Source of the DNA: Stropharia rugosoannulata
Taxonomy: Eukaryota > Basidiomycota > Agaricomycetes > Agaricales > Strophariaceae
Assembly (NCBI GenBank): GCA_028532985.1
Contig: JANCIK010000005.1
Location: forward strand, 2,610,501 to 2,674,500
DNA length: 64,000 bases
Direction: 5' to 3'
Both the position numbers and the translations under genes were made by a program. Below the pieces are notes generated by a model, which searched no databases, was not told the origin of the DNA, and worked only from the letters and a program-made list of their open reading frames with translations. Within the stretch, counting starts at the first letter, position 1. Each line of letters opens with the position of its first letter. Below are positions 47,202 through 60,138 of the stretch, one piece after another.

Positions 47202-48841
47202 ATGTCAAATCTCAATCCGCCAATGGTTCCAACAGACCACCCTCCGGCTTATTTTGAAGAGCTACCAGCTTACACTAATCAGCGGAGGATACTCAAACCT
47301 AAGGAATTCCAATACAAAGTAGAGAAGAATGGCAAAGCCATCGCCACCTTAACTCTCATGACAGAGGGCTCCCTTTCGAGGACCATGCCGACGTACACCG
47401 AGGGCTCTTCCATCAACGGCGACGTGTCTGTGACTTTGGACCGTCCAGAGACAATCCAATCGGTTACTGTCACTGTGCGCACCATTGATAAAAAAAATAG
47501 TGTTTCCTCGCTAAAATATTAAATCTCAGGTACAGGGGCGATTCATAACGGGAGTGAATCCAGAAGACCAATTGCAATTTATGGATATCTCGCACAACCT
47601 ATGGCTCCCAAGTCAAAGGCATCATACGGCGCCTGAAGGCTCTACTTCCCGACATGCAACAAGCACGAAGGATTCTCCTGCTAGACTCCAGGGACAGCAT
47701 ACATGGCCATTTTCGATAAAGCTTCCTAGATTGGTCGACCTTCCTCTCATTGGTGGAGCATCGCTGGGATCCTTTCCTCTTCCACAGACATTCAACGAAA
47801 AAAGCGTCCCAGTTACCGTATATTATGAAATTATAGCTCGAGTTGTCCGGGGCAAGTTCAATACAGACCGCAGGTGAGATCATCCTCCTGAGGCAGTCAC
47901 GTCTGGGATCATGTCGCTGATGATACATCATTCACTGAAAAAGATTGTCTGCGCAATTTGGCTACATTCCTGTCTCACGACCTCCGCCTCTTCCTCCACT
48001 ACGGCTTATCGCATATGAAAGCGGTACCTCTTTAGTAGGACCAGCTATCCACGGAGATGAATGGCATTCACGGCCTGTGGCGCCCTTTCACAGGATCGTG
48101 AACGGTGGAAGCTTTATCGATGTCAGTTGCACAGTGAGTGGTCCGCGGTTGCGTTAATTATCATACGTTTGACTTAGTTTCTCTATAACAGTTTTACCTC
48201 GCTAAACCGGTAAAAAAAAAATTCTATATTTAATGCATACGCTGAATTATGGCAGTTGGCATACACCCGAGGTTCCCTGATTCCTCTCTGCCTCCGACTC
48301 GAATCTCTTAATGTGGCTAAATTAAACGTTCTCTCATCACCGAAAAGCATAACCGTCTGCCTGCGCCGCTCAGTAAAGTACGGAACGTTCGAAAAGGCGA
48401 AGAACACAAAAAATATCGTATATAAGGTTGTCGAGGAAGACTCTGCCCGTGCGGTATGGTGGCCCACGTGTCCGGAGGAGACTGCGGAAGGCTATCCACC
48501 GGGTGAAGTTGTCCGCTACGTCAGTGGCGAACTGCATCTGAGAAGTGACCTGAAGCCGACGTCGGACATGCCGCTTCTGCAGGTTGATGTGAGTGACATT
48601 ATCCTGGAGATTGGTGCCGCCCTTCCCTCGTCCCGCTCACACTGTCTTGCAGTACTCTATTGTCATGCTCCCGTTCGACGTACCCGGAGTTAAAAATTTT
48701 GGGCCGCACGTTCTTGCGCGGGTACCTGTGAAAATTGTAACGGCGTACGCGCCGGGTCCACGCCCTGTGAAATACGCTCCGCCCGGGTATGACAACTGTA
48801 AACACATCCCGCGGACAAAACAGTCGAATATGCTGATATGA
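47202..48841 (+). CDS. Alpha-arrestin-like protein, paralog 1
   Basis: Predicted adaptor that brings a Nedd4/Rsp5-type ubiquitin ligase to membrane cargo. Exons 47202-47474, 47530-47873, 47944-48133, 48192-48209 (18 nt), 48256-48588 and 48653-48841 join in phase to 448 residues. The arrestin sandwich is suggested by HTWPFSIKLPR, SVPVTVYYEIIARVVRGKF and the repeated hydrophobic strand pattern. PY-type motifs stand at both ends: PPAY and LPAY within the first 30 residues and PPGY near the C-terminus. It belongs to one family with the genes at 57249 and 60139, sharing exon layout, but is divergent from them and stands 8.4 kb away beyond the carboxypeptidase pair. Confidence 0.82.
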
Positions 48842-50848
48842 TCTTCTTCTATCTCTTTGTGTGATTCCTCGCCTCGTCTCGCTCGCTTCGACACATGCGC
48901 ATTCTCGCGGCGCTTTGCCGGTTTTGCATTGAAGTATAGGCGGTTAAGGCCAACAAACGGTAACCACCTATGACTTTAAGGTTCAGCCTCGTTATTTCAT
49001 CCAACTGCGACGGCGCTGACCGCAGATTTCTCATTTTGCACTTGGAACTGAAGTAGACGCCGATTTATGATTTTCCTCAATCTCGGATTGCTTGCGAAGT
49101 CCTCGTCACTTCCTTATTCATTGACCCGGGCCTGACGTGCTGCGTAATTTTTCATCAGCACACGGCGACTCTAGATAAATCATCGACCCGCCAATGATAC
49201 ATTCAATAGAGTAGCTAGTGCTTGAAGGCATGGCGAACTTTTTTTTTCGCACTTATGGTAGTGTCGGTGTATGGAGAACATCCAGATATAGACATCAGCA
49301 TGATCACATTGACACAATATCGCTTTCTAACAATGTTTCTGCGCGCTCGTCTGAAAAGAAGTACGGCATCATACGGGAACAGTTGCGACAGATTCAAAGC
49401 ATACACAAGTGTGCATCAAACACGAAAAATTGCATATGTACTGTTGCAAGAACACCACTAGCACTGTCGACATCACCATCAGACGCGAAGGCGTCGCACA
49501 CGGACAAACGTTGGTGCGCCGCCGTGCGGGACCAAATATCTGGGACGAACCCTGGCACACCTTGAAACTGCTTGCTTCGCTACAATGCCCACTAGGCTCC
49601 ACTATGTACTCAAGGCCATATTTTAGGAACTTGAAATACCATAGGCTTGCCCAGTGGTTAATTACTAAAGATATCCATTTATAACACATCTAATGCCAAG
49701 TGCTTTGTTGCGGTATACCATGATAGAATGGAGATGCGCATGTTTATCAGACGAGTCGGTGTTGAGAACTGTGACCTCATTTCAATTATCTAGGCTTCGA
49801 GTGATAGAGAGCTCCAAGTGTCCGTCCGGTTGTCGGCGGCGGGCGATAGACTACTTACTATCTGAAGACAGTAAAAGTAAAGACTTCAAAGACTTTTACA
49901 CGAGTATCCATGTCTCTGATTGGACATATTGTAAGTTTACCATGATTTGACAGGGCCATATGTTCCAAGTTTCCAACAGTTCCCAACTTAGCCTTACTAC
50001 AAACCAAAATATGCTAGTCTATAAATAGATTGCCCATTTTCACCAGAAGCGCAGTCCATTGATGATGTTCTATCTTTGTGACACTATTTTTGCCGGTCGT
50101 TTTTTTCCAAAGCACCTGGGTCTTCGAGATAGCTATGCAGATCCCGACTCCCGAGCCACTAGAAAAGGGCACAAGGAGGGCCTTATCGATGCAAACAGCA
50201 AGTTCATTGATAAAGCGAAATGACTACGTTCTTGAAAAAGTATAGATGAGTTTCTTGGACGATCGCACGCCACCGCGCGCTGCGCTTTGCAAGGCCATGC
50301 TAGGCCAGGGTGGAAATCGGTCGAATGTTGATCAAATGCGCCCGCCATTCCACCAACATGATACTGCACCAAATTCGACACAAGTACACTTTTAAATAGC
50401 TGGAACTATCAATCATGAGCTATAAATGATATATGATTTTATTTTCTTCCTAGTAGCACCGCCGTGTTAAGTATGACAACTCAAGTAGTCGACCGCAGCA
50501 TGCTTCTCTGGCCTACGAGTAAATCAGCTTTAATGTAACAGCGCTTCTCTGCATTCCGCCAAACTGTACGTCGTGGGAATTGGTGGCCAGCATTCACCAG
50601 CTCCATGCTTCTGTGGTTAGTCGGTTGTTAGCACTATAGATAGCAGTACAGCTTTGACCTCTTATATAACCATGCGTCTCAGCTGGAACTCTTTCTTCCT
50701 GAGCATCCTTGACTATCAACTTTCATCCCCGCCCTCGTGGGTGGCACGCTGTGGCACTTGAACTACGCTAGACTGGTCGCCCTCCGGCTTGAACGTTGAA
50801 CTTCCATCCGATACTGTTCTCCTGCACTCATATCGCTAGCCACTCACC
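48842..50848. other. Intergenic, no supported gene
   Basis: 2.0 kb spacer. Frames of up to 115 codons on both strands lack motifs. The right end is the promoter of the first carboxypeptidase, with a TATA element at 50663. Confidence 0.45.
50663..50669 (+). promoter_or_regulatory. TATA element upstream of carboxypeptidase 1
   Basis: TATATAA about 180 bp before the ATG at 50849. Compare TATATAAG about 107 bp before the ATG of the second paralog (53878-53885). Confidence 0.4.
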
Positions 50849-53111
50849 ATGCAGCCGCTCCTCTGTTTGCTATCTCTACTCCTCCCTCTCCTCGTACGAT
50901 GCTCTGGGATACCTAATGTGCGCGCAGAGCGGGGAAGCATTGCAGCTGCAACGCTCGCCAAGTCAGGGAGCAAAGCATCAAATACAACAACGCCAGGGAA
51001 ACTTCGCTATACTCAGAATTCTGGAGTATGCGGTATGTAACTATGGTACTCAGGCTAACGGTCCTGGATTTCTGAGCGTTTATCGGACAGAAACCACGCC
51101 TAATGTCGAACAAGCGTCTGGATATGGAGACTTAACAGCAAACGACAGTATCTGGTTCGTTATTCATTTATGAAACGCGTCTATCCATCCTTACTAATCT
51201 GCTCGAGAAGGTTTTGGTATTTTGCCGCGCGGAATAACCCAGATACGGCGCCTTTGACTATTTGGTTCAATGGAGGTGTCAGTACCTGATTGTCTGGATG
51301 TAATTCGCCCTTCTAATGATTAGTTGTACAGCCGGGTTCCTCTAGCATGGTCGGTATTTTCCAAGAACACGGCCCCTGCCGAATCACCAACGATAGCTCC
51401 ACCGTCTTCCTGAATCCTTGGTCGTGGAACAACGAGTCAAACATTGTGTATATCGACCAGCCTATTGGCACTGGATTTTCTCATGGCAACATCAGTCGAG
51501 TGGGCACCTCGCAGCAAGCGGCAGCGGACATCTGGAACTTCATGCAGATTTTCCTATCTGATCCCAATTTCACCAAATTCCAAAACAGAGAACTTGCGCT
51601 GTGGGCAGAGTCGTACGTGTATTTCGTCCCACAGATGTCTTATCGCTGATGATATATCTGCTTAGCTACGGGGGTCACTTCGGACCAACTTTTGCTGCGT
51701 GGGTGATCCTCTGAGCTGAATGTTTTGGTCGTTCTGACCTTGTTGGTCAGACATTTCTTAGATCAAAATGCAGCCATTGCCAATGGCACACTGTCTGGTA
51801 TCCCGCTAAACCTCCAGGTTCTGGCTATTGGAAATCCACTGACTGTAAATTACTCAAGTTCTTTCTTCTCATTATATATTGACTCGTTTTCAGGATCCCC
51901 TCTCACAGTATGCTGGATATGCTGAGTATGTAGTACAGAACCCCTACCGAGTTCTGGCTTCCCAGACACTCGTGCAAAGCGTTGACGTGGAATGGAATAA
52001 GACAGGCGGCTGTCAAGATAAGGTGAGAAATTTTCCAAGGATTATTAGTGTAAGGCGACACTTTTACTTAGTTAAAACTCTCATAGATTAGTAGCTGTTA
52101 CAGCGACCAAAGCAATACCACTGCCTGCTCTTCTGCCCAAGGGTTCTGCAATAACTTAATTTTCAACGTCTTTCTGGATGAGGTTAATTTTGATGTGAGT
52201 TTACTTTTGTGTATTCATGATGCATTTTTTTGACATGCCTCTAGGAATTCTATGTGCCCGAGTTGAACACTTCTTTGTATCCTCCCGATTTCACAAGCTA
52301 CCTGAACAGTGTGTCGGACCAAATTGGCACGGACACAGTCGCGAGGCCGTTCGTTGTCAATAGCAATGCTGTCCAGAGTGAATTCGCAAATACTGGTAGG
52401 CTTTGTCAACGTTTAAACTTTAGTCGTTCCGATTTTCTAACAAGCACTCTAGGTGATTGGATGACGAACTCAGCCCCTGACTTGGAGAGGATTATCAATA
52501 CCGGAGTGAGTACAATGGAACACAACTACTATGAGGAGTACTAAATCAGGATTGAATAGATTCGAACTCTTATATATGAAGGGGATGCTGTATGTGGTTT
52601 AGCTTTTATGACTCTCTCAAGAATTGTCACTTAACACAAAGAACAGGACTTCGTCTTCAATTACGCCGGAGTGGAAGCCATGGTGGATAACCTTAACACT
52701 AAGGTTTCCACTGAATTTCAAGCACAGCAGTTCCAGGACTATATCGTAGCTGGCGAGAAGACCGGGCAGTTCAAGCAAGCCGGTAATTTCACGTACATCC
52801 GGATGTTCGGTGCAGGGCATAAAGTCGCAGCATACAAGGTTAGATATGCCATGTGGCGGTTGCTCTTGTATTCACCATCACTGACGTTTCGTTAGTTCGG
52901 CAATTTGGATTATGGACAAGCTGCTGCGCAGATGTTTAGAGATGTCACTCTCGGATTCTCAGTTCAGACGAGCAGCACGACATCCATCCCCGCCTCGCCA
53001 GTCCCTACGCCTACGCACCGCTCCTCTGCAAAGCATGTTCAAGCACGAACGCCTTTCCTTTCGGTTGTATTTGCTGGTTTACTGTCGACCGTATTGTTTA
53101 TTATTGGTTAG
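50849..53111 (+). CDS. S10 serine carboxypeptidase, paralog 1, with GPI-like tail
   Basis: Thirteen exons give 533 residues: 50849-51032, 51091-51154, 51211-51277, 51332-51612, 51666-51698, 51751-51844, 51894-52022, 52087-52194, 52245-52395, 52453-52505, 52560-52589, 52647-52838, 52896-53111. The signal peptide is MQPLLCLLSLLLPLLV. Family S10 elements: WFNGGPGSSSM oxyanion region, ESYGGHFGP with the catalytic Ser at about 199, Asp in IYEGDADFVFNYAG, and His in GAGHKVAAY. Many N-glycosylation sites. After the catalytic domain a Ser/Thr/Pro stretch leads to a hydrophobic C-terminus (LSVVFAGLLSTVLFIIG), as in GPI-anchored wall proteins; paralog 2 lacks this. Releases C-terminal residues from peptides outside the cell or at its surface. 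Confidence 0.93.
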
Positions 53112-53984
53112 AGATGCTCTGTCGTTTATTAGACTTTACATTGGGACCCTGGGGGCTCGTGAAAGACAATTCTTTACGAAATGGTGATGACTAGATTGGT
53201 AAATAGATGATGAATAGATACAGTACTTTATATATCCACTCGTAGTAGTAAAGGGCACACTCTGGACGATTTAGGACATTGAATGACCTTTTTTATAAAC
53301 CATGTATATTTTTCTGCCTGAGTCCGAGATGCGAAGTGTTTCATTCTTTTCCAATTGGCAACCATTGGCAAATCATGGACTGCTGCCCATGTGGAACCAG
53401 GGTCCAGCACTACTGGGTACATGTACATATCGCGTGTTGTCCGACGTTGTCCGCATAGCGGCTAGCCGCTTCGAATTAAATGTAAAAGCTAACCAAAAAC
53501 GATCAGCAGAGCGGAATCTAGGAATTCTTCATCATTCTGATCTTCATGCTGAATATTACGAAACAGTACTATGTTTTCTATGCATACATAGTTATGCGAC
53601 CTGTGTGGCCTCCTTTCAAGTTTTTGGTCTCATTACGCTACGTATTCTATGAAACCCCTTCAAGTTACCCTTTTGACTCTGGCGATATTTCGTGGGAAGA
53701 CTCGCCCAAGGTCCGAACAACTTCCTATGTAGAGTTCAAGCACAAGCACAATCTCAACTTAGTTACTTATGTACACCTGTCACAGGTGCAACACATAATT
53801 CGAAATGTTCTATTAACCGTCGGTTGTTAATCAAGGCAACAGTACACCGTCATTTCCAATCATCCGACTATGTAAACTATATAAGCGCCTACCACCAGTG
53901 ACTCGATTCTGTGCAAATCGCCCTCCAGCTAATTGGAACGCAACTGTACTTCCATTGACGCCTCCGAGAGCTGTTGCCGCTTCG
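53112..53984. other. Spacer between the two carboxypeptidases
   Basis: 873 bp holding the 3' flank of paralog 1 and the promoter of paralog 2. A TATATAAG box lies at 53878-53885. No gene is seen. Confidence 0.45.
53878..53885 (+). promoter_or_regulatory. TATA box of carboxypeptidase 2
   Basis: TATATAAG about 100 bp before the ATG at 53985. Confidence 0.5.
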
Positions 53985-56135
53985 ATGTTGTACCCTGTTC
54001 TCTGTGTATTGCTGCAGATTTTGCCTGCGTTCGTCGGAGCTGGAGAGATTCCTGTTATTGATGGAATACTCGGTGGCGTACAAAAAACTGGAATTAGAAA
54101 AGAAGCCAGTCTTCTCGCTGCATCGAAAGAGCATACCAAGCCATCCAATGCTACCGCTGGCAAGCTGCGCTACATTGAAAACTCAGGGGTTTGTGGTGAG
54201 AGAACTAATTGACTGTACAACTGCTTTTGCCTTATTCCTGACTGTCGAATACAGAAACTACGCCCCATGTCTATCAAGCGTCTGGTTACGGAGACTTGAC
54301 GGCCAATGACAGTATCTGGTCAGTTTCCGTTGCACCGGAGGAAGTTATGATGTCCGTTGATTATTCGTGAAGGTTTTGGTTTTTCGCTGCCCGCCATAAC
54401 CCAGATTCAGCGCCGCTGACCATATGGTTCAACGGAGGAGTCAGTACAACAGCTCTTCGACATGTATTTCACTCATTAATATTTATAGCCGGGCTCGTCG
54501 AGCATGATTGGCCTCTTCCAAGAACACGGTCCCTGTCGAATAACCAACGACTCTTCTTCTGTCGTCTTCAACCCATATTCATGGAACAACGAGTCGAATG
54601 TCATGTACATTGACCAGCCTGTAGGAGTAGGCTTCTCCCATGGCAACTTGAGTCGAGTGGGCACATCTCAGCAGGCCGCAGAGGACGTGTGGTCTTTCAT
54701 GCAGATCTTTTTGTCTGACCCAAAGTTCAAAAAATTACAGAAGCGGGAGCTTGCAATTTGGGCAGAATCGTCAGTTTCTTATGTCAGTTCTGTCAAGCAA
54801 AAGTTAATTATTCCTACTCTAGGTACGGAGGACATTATGCGCCTGCCTTTGCATCGTAAGTATGTTTCTCGTATATTCTAATAACAACTATTGAAGACAT
54901 TCACTCAGACATTTCTTGGATCAAAATGCGGCTATAGCCAAAGGTGCAATAAAAGGAATCCCCCTGAATCTCAAAGTGCTGGCAATTGGAGACGGCTTAA
55001 CTGTTTGTCATTCTTCTCAAAAATATCTCCTTAGCCTTGACCCATAAGGGCTATTTAGGATGCTCTTTCACAATACCCGGGATATGTTGAATATGCTGTT
55101 AACAATCCGTATCGTAAAGTGGCTGTCCAAAGTGAAATTGATTCAGTGAACGAAGCCTGGAATCAAACAGGCGGCTGTAAAGATCAGGTGAGAATTCCTC
55201 AAACTGCTCAAGGCTCTGCTAGACAACTTTCTCACCTACCCCAGATAACTGCTTGCTATAGCAATCCAAGAAACACAACTATCTGTTCCAATGCTCAAGC
55301 TTTCTGTAATGAATTCGTTCTCAATGGATTTGGTGACTCTGTTGATTTTAATGTATGTTGCTCTATTTCACATCTTTATGTACCTGCATCTTATTCTCAT
55401 ATCGTAGTTCTATTTTGTCCCCATGCCTGCCAACGACTCGGTTATATATCCTCCTAATTTCACCAATTACTTGAATAGTGTATCCGCTAAAATAGGTGCA
55501 GATCAGCCGGGCACCTATGCTCCGAGTAGCCACGACGTATCTGTTGCCTTTGGGAAAACAGGTCAGTCCATGGCCTTGTACTCTGTTTGTACATTCTAAC
55601 AGAGCTTTAGGTGACTGGATGACGAACGCGCGTCTCAATCTGGAGAAAGTCATCGATGCCGGCGTAAGTTAATCATTGAATGGCTTTCACGAATCATATT
55701 AATCATCACTGGAATAGATTCGAACTCTTATTTACGTCGGAGATGCTGTAAGTGTTATGCTGACGATTATTCAACGATTCGTACAAAGAACTCATAAGCC
55801 ATCAGGACTTTATTATCAACTACGTCGGCATTGAAGCAATGGTGGACAATCTGAATACGACGCTCGCGGCCGAGTACAAGAAACAACAGTTCAAAGACTA
55901 CATTGTTGCTGGCCAAAAAGCTGGCCAGTTCAAACAAGCTGGAAATTTTACTTACCTCCGTGTATACGGAGCCGGGCATGAGGTTCCCGCATACAAGGTA
56001 ATCCCGTTTGTTAATGCTCACTTCGTAGCCGCTTTGCTGATCTTGGGTGTATCACAGTATGGGTCCTTGAACTATGGGCAAGCTGCGGCACAAATGTTTA
56101 AGGATATCACTATAAGCCACGGTGGCCTGCCTTGA
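53985..56135 (+). CDS. S10 serine carboxypeptidase, paralog 2, secreted
   Basis: Thirteen exons give 497 residues: 53985-54195, 54255-54318, 54373-54439, 54489-54769, 54823-54855, 54909-55002, 55059-55187, 55245-55352, 55408-55561, 55611-55663, 55718-55747, 55806-55997, 56058-56135. A signal peptide (LYPVLCVLLQILPAFVGA) and short pro-region precede WFNGGPGSSSM, ESYGGHYAP (Ser at about 208), YVGDADFIINYVG (Asp) and GAGHEVPAY (His), so the triad is complete. Internal exon lengths equal those of paralog 1 except one that is 3 nt longer, so this is a recent-to-intermediate tandem duplication. It stops shortly after the last domain helix, without the GPI-like tail, so it should be freely secreted. 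Its HEVPAY matches the family better than the HKVAAY of paralog 1. Confidence 0.93.
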
Positions 56136-56402
56136 TATTTTTCATCATTACTTTTTTTAGGGCATTCTACTTACAACTATTTAATGCAGTCGACGCGGTC
56201 ACTGGTAGCATTATCAAAGCATTGTTTCTTGATTTTTCCATGCTGTACTAATACTATAGGTATATGTAATCTGTACAAGCTGCTTAATGGTAGATATATA
56301 AGTACTTAAGACAGGCAACGCAATGCGTCTATGATACACTCAGAATTGACTCTTGCGCTTGTGCAATAAAGGGAGAAAGAACTGCCCTTCTTAATCTATA
56401 TG

Positions 56403-56473
56403 GCATTGATGGTGTAGCGGTAACATTGGGTCTTCCCATGGCCTAGCTCCGGGTTCGACTCCCGGTCAATGCA
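56403..56473 (+). tRNA. tRNA-Gly (CCC)
   Basis: 71 bases with a complete cloverleaf: acceptor stem GCATTGA with TCAATGC and discriminator A, a D arm in GTGTAGCGGTAACAT, anticodon stem GGGTC/GGCCT (two G-U pairs) around loop TTCCCAT, and T arm CCGGG-TTCGACT-CCCGG. The anticodon is CCC, so it reads GGG glycine codons. There is no intron. A T-rich tail follows (ATTTTGC), suited to Pol III termination. It lies between the carboxypeptidase pair and the second arrestin-like gene. Confidence 0.92.
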
Positions 56474-57248
56474 TTTTGCTTAAGTCCTCAGTCTCGCGAG
56501 TCGCCGCTCGAGCTATATTTTTGCTTCTAAGTTCTTAGCTTGTGTAGTATCACAATATCATGTATTTACTTTAATCTCTTTAATAAAGACTACTTCGTTG
56601 GGTCCTCTATTCTCTGCCGGCCTCTGAAATCTGAAGAGTGAAGGCTGAGCGCTGAGCGAGACTCTACTACTAACTACATAGCAGTAATCCTCTTGATCAA
56701 CCCTGGCAATTTTGTTGCTGTAATTTCATAGCTCAGTGATTAAATGTTATTCAGGGCGCCATATAATGCGCTGAGCAGAGGGAAGGCCCTGATATTTGAC
56801 ATCTCTTACAAGTAATGCAATGCAAGAAGATTATTTCTAGAACTCAAGCGCCCATAGACAATAAGACGGTGTGCAGTCAATATGCATTTCCAAGGGAGCT
56901 CGACCAGAGTGCGGATTCAACAGCCGTCAGCTGGAGTCATAGAACAATTAGAGGCGGACCACAGATGTGACGGAAAAGGCAGGCAGGAGCCTGTGCAATG
57001 GAAAGTTCTAAGCCTTCGCATGTGGTAATTGTCTTTGCTACGTCAGGCGGAGTGGACCTCTATTGTGCAAGCCGTGGGAATTGCTTGTTGCTTATTCTCA
57101 TACACTCACGTACCCCGGGATGGTCGATTCGTTTGTCCAGCTTCTCTGCCAGGTATCGGATTATCCGACGTACCGTAATAAACCCCCTTTTTATTACTCG
57201 CGACCTATATAGTGAACGTTACTGGGTATCAGCATCCTCACCCCCGTC
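56474..57248. other. Intergenic upstream of arrestin-like paralog 2
   Basis: Contains a CTATATAG element about 40 bp before the ATG (near 57206), a possible TATA box. No gene is seen. Confidence 0.4.
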
Positions 57249-58878
57249 ATGGACGCTCTGTCCCCGCCCATCTACAGGAGATTCTCCACCAGACCTGGTC
57301 CGGCACCATCGTCTGGCTCAGAGCTCCCTGCTTATACGCGTCGGAATACTCTCGCTCAACCCGTTGACCTACGTCGGGAACCAACGGAACACGTCTTCCA
57401 AATTGCGGAGGGAAAATCCAGGCCGTGGATTACGCTCCGGGTTTATAGCAGCGCTAAGTCTTCGAAATCGCTGCCGACGTTCTTTGAGAAGGAGAATATC
57501 AATGCTCGCCTTGAGCTCGACGCTGAACGGGGGGACTCGATCCAGGCGATAGCCGCCGTGGTATGTCTTGCTAGAATGCATCCTCCTCATTTACTAACCT
57601 AAAAATAGGTGACTGGCCGTATCATTACTGGTTCGAATGTGGAGGACTCTTTCGTCTTCCTTGGTTTGAATCAGCCTATATGGTCTAAAGCACCGGAGTT
57701 GCCACGGGTACCATCCCCTTCCGAGGGTACCCACAGCAATAAGCTCCTAGGACATTGTGTGTGGCCTTTGTCAATACCTCTTCCGAGGTCAGTCATGGCA
57801 CCGTCCGGTTCTGGGGAGATGCGTTCTTTCCGACTCCCCGAAACATTTTTGGAGCGCCAGACGCGGGTGAGCGTCCAATATGACCTTATGATTGTCATTT
57901 CGAGAGGGAAACTACGGGCGGACCACAGGTAAGAACTTTACCTATGAGATCTGCAAACAGTAGACTTAATCAATAATTCACATAGGATCAAGACGGCATT
58001 TGGATATGTGTCTGCCAGCAGACCAGACGCACCTTCCTTACTCAGACAAATTGCCTATCAACAGTTTTTACCTGTTCCAGGGCCTTTGTCTGATCCGGAA
58101 GGTTGGAAAACTCTTCGTACAGTTGCCGTTAGAGGGACCCTGTTCTCTGTCCGAAAGGCGGAGACGAAGGTTACTGTGAGTTCCGTTGATTGTCAATTTG
58201 ATTCTCAACTTTCTTTGACCATGATCTGTTGTTTCCATAGATGTCTCTGGCCAAACCAGTAAGTGTTATCTGTATCCAACAGAAGAAATTACTAATTTTT
58301 CCGCAGCTGTGCTATGCTAGAGGTTCCGTTATGCCCTGTTTCTTGACATTGGAAAGTCATGATACGCAGCTACTGGACCTGTTGTCGACGCCAACTGCTG
58401 CGGTTCTTTCTCTCCGACGTCGCGTCAGGTTCTACAACAAAACATGCTCATCACGGAAAGATGTTGCTTGGAACGAATCTGTTGAGGACATGGGTACAGC
58501 TGTCTGGTGGCCCTCATCCGATGTCCCTGGAACACAAAATACTCGCCATCTCGAGGGAGAAATCCGACTTGCTAAGGATCTGAGACCATCATCAGAAATG
58601 GGTCACTTCAGTATATCCGTGAGTGAGCCTGCCCTCTTGGTCAAGGTTTAGCTGACGGCGGCTTTTTCTAGTATGCTGCTGTTCTAGGTCCTTTTGATGC
58701 CGCTGGTTTTGCCTCGGATTCCTCTGCCCTTTTATCTGAGCCTGTGGAAATCGCTACTTTGCACGCCAGGGGACCCCGTACGAACGCGTATGCACCCCCT
58801 GCCTACGACTCATCCTCTCGTTCTCGCTGTGATATTACCAATAATAACTTTGACGCCGTCGGCCTACACACTCAGTAA
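57249..58878 (+). CDS. Alpha-arrestin-like protein, paralog 2
   Basis: Exons 57249-57560, 57609-57928, 57986-58175, 58241-58258 (18 nt), 58307-58618 and 58672-58878 join in phase to 452 residues. Structure as in the other two: an N-terminal LPAY motif, WITLRVYSSAKSSKSLPTFF, strand-rich core, a WPLSIPLPRSV block matching WPFSIKLPR of paralog 1, SVQYDLMIVISRGKLRADH, then LCYARGSVMPCFLTLES after the micro-exon, and a C-terminal YAPPAYDSS with a PPxY motif. Predicted ubiquitin-ligase adaptor for endocytosis (family knowledge plus motif inference). Confidence 0.83.
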
Positions 58879-60138
58879 TCACCTCCGTTCTTCACTGTCA
58901 CTCCTGTGCACATCGTTATGTACGACCATCACGAAAAGTGACGATACCATTGCCATTATCTATACGCCACATCTACGACACAACGACTGGGTTCGTTCTT
59001 ACGTTTATGTCTTATTTACGTCTGCCTTCGTGATTTGCTTCCTGTCGTTCTCCGCACTCGACCTCTCTGTCTTCTGACTTGTGCCATCCTCCCGAGCATA
59101 CGCTAGTCGTACTCTACTGTCTCCTTATTTATTCCTCCGTTCTGCTGGGCAAGTCCCTTCATGTTTTGTCTGGACATCATATCGTTCTTTGGATTGTAAA
59201 CCCTTTTTTGTTGTACACATTACACTCTCTATCACACACGTCATCACGCAGATACCCTGTCGTTATACCCCATCGCTATCATTTTGCATGCATATCATCA
59301 TGACCCCGCATCACTGTCCACATTTGCATATCCTTACATTATCTAGTACTAAAATCTAGTAATCGTTTCGGACGCGCGTATTGCTCGCATAAAAATACAA
59401 ATTCGTCTGAGCCGCTGTAATTGTTACTTAACTCCTTCAAGATAACCTATAGGCCCTTTCTTTTTGCTTTCAAGTTTAAAGCAGATCTGGGCATGCAGGT
59501 AAACGAGTGCAAAGTGATCTAAATATCAATTTACGTAGCAGGGGCGTGTGACCATGATGCTCCTTTACCTCCTCCAACACACATTATAAGTTGTAAACTC
59601 AACCCAGAAGTTGCAGAGCCATATATCAAACCTTGTCAGCTTGAAGGAGAATCGACATACGGAACATCAGGTGCACTATCGGCGCTATGTATAATTACTG
59701 TCTTTTCCTGTCCCTTCCTATGTCTTTCCCATGCACTCAATTGTTCCCTCAATAGCATGTACCAAGCCCTTCCCAAGCGTGTGTGATTTCGGGACATTCT
59801 TAATGTACGGGGGAAGGACACTTAGTCCGAGAGCCCTCAGCCGGGCATTTACGATATCCGCACCACCACCGCCGCCGTCTTGCTATGGTTATCGAATTCT
59901 ACATTCTGCATTTCGGCTCGCACGCACCCGGCACAGCGGCGGACGGGCCCAGTCACTACACTGGCAGACTGTGGGCAGATCTGCGTTTACCCTATGCTAT
60001 CTTTTGCTGAGGGCTTATCTACGCCGGTTTATTCACTTGTTCGACTTGGTCTTTTCCTCAAGGAGTCAAGTTGCTGAACCTTCTTAGCGCTTTGCCAACG
60101 CTCTGCGGTAATTCATGACCATATAGCGTCGCGTAACT
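58879..60138. other. Intergenic between arrestin-like paralogs 2 and 3
   Basis: The first ~500 bp are C/T-rich 3' flank, the remainder is promoter of paralog 3. Frames within it carry no motif. Confidence 0.45.
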
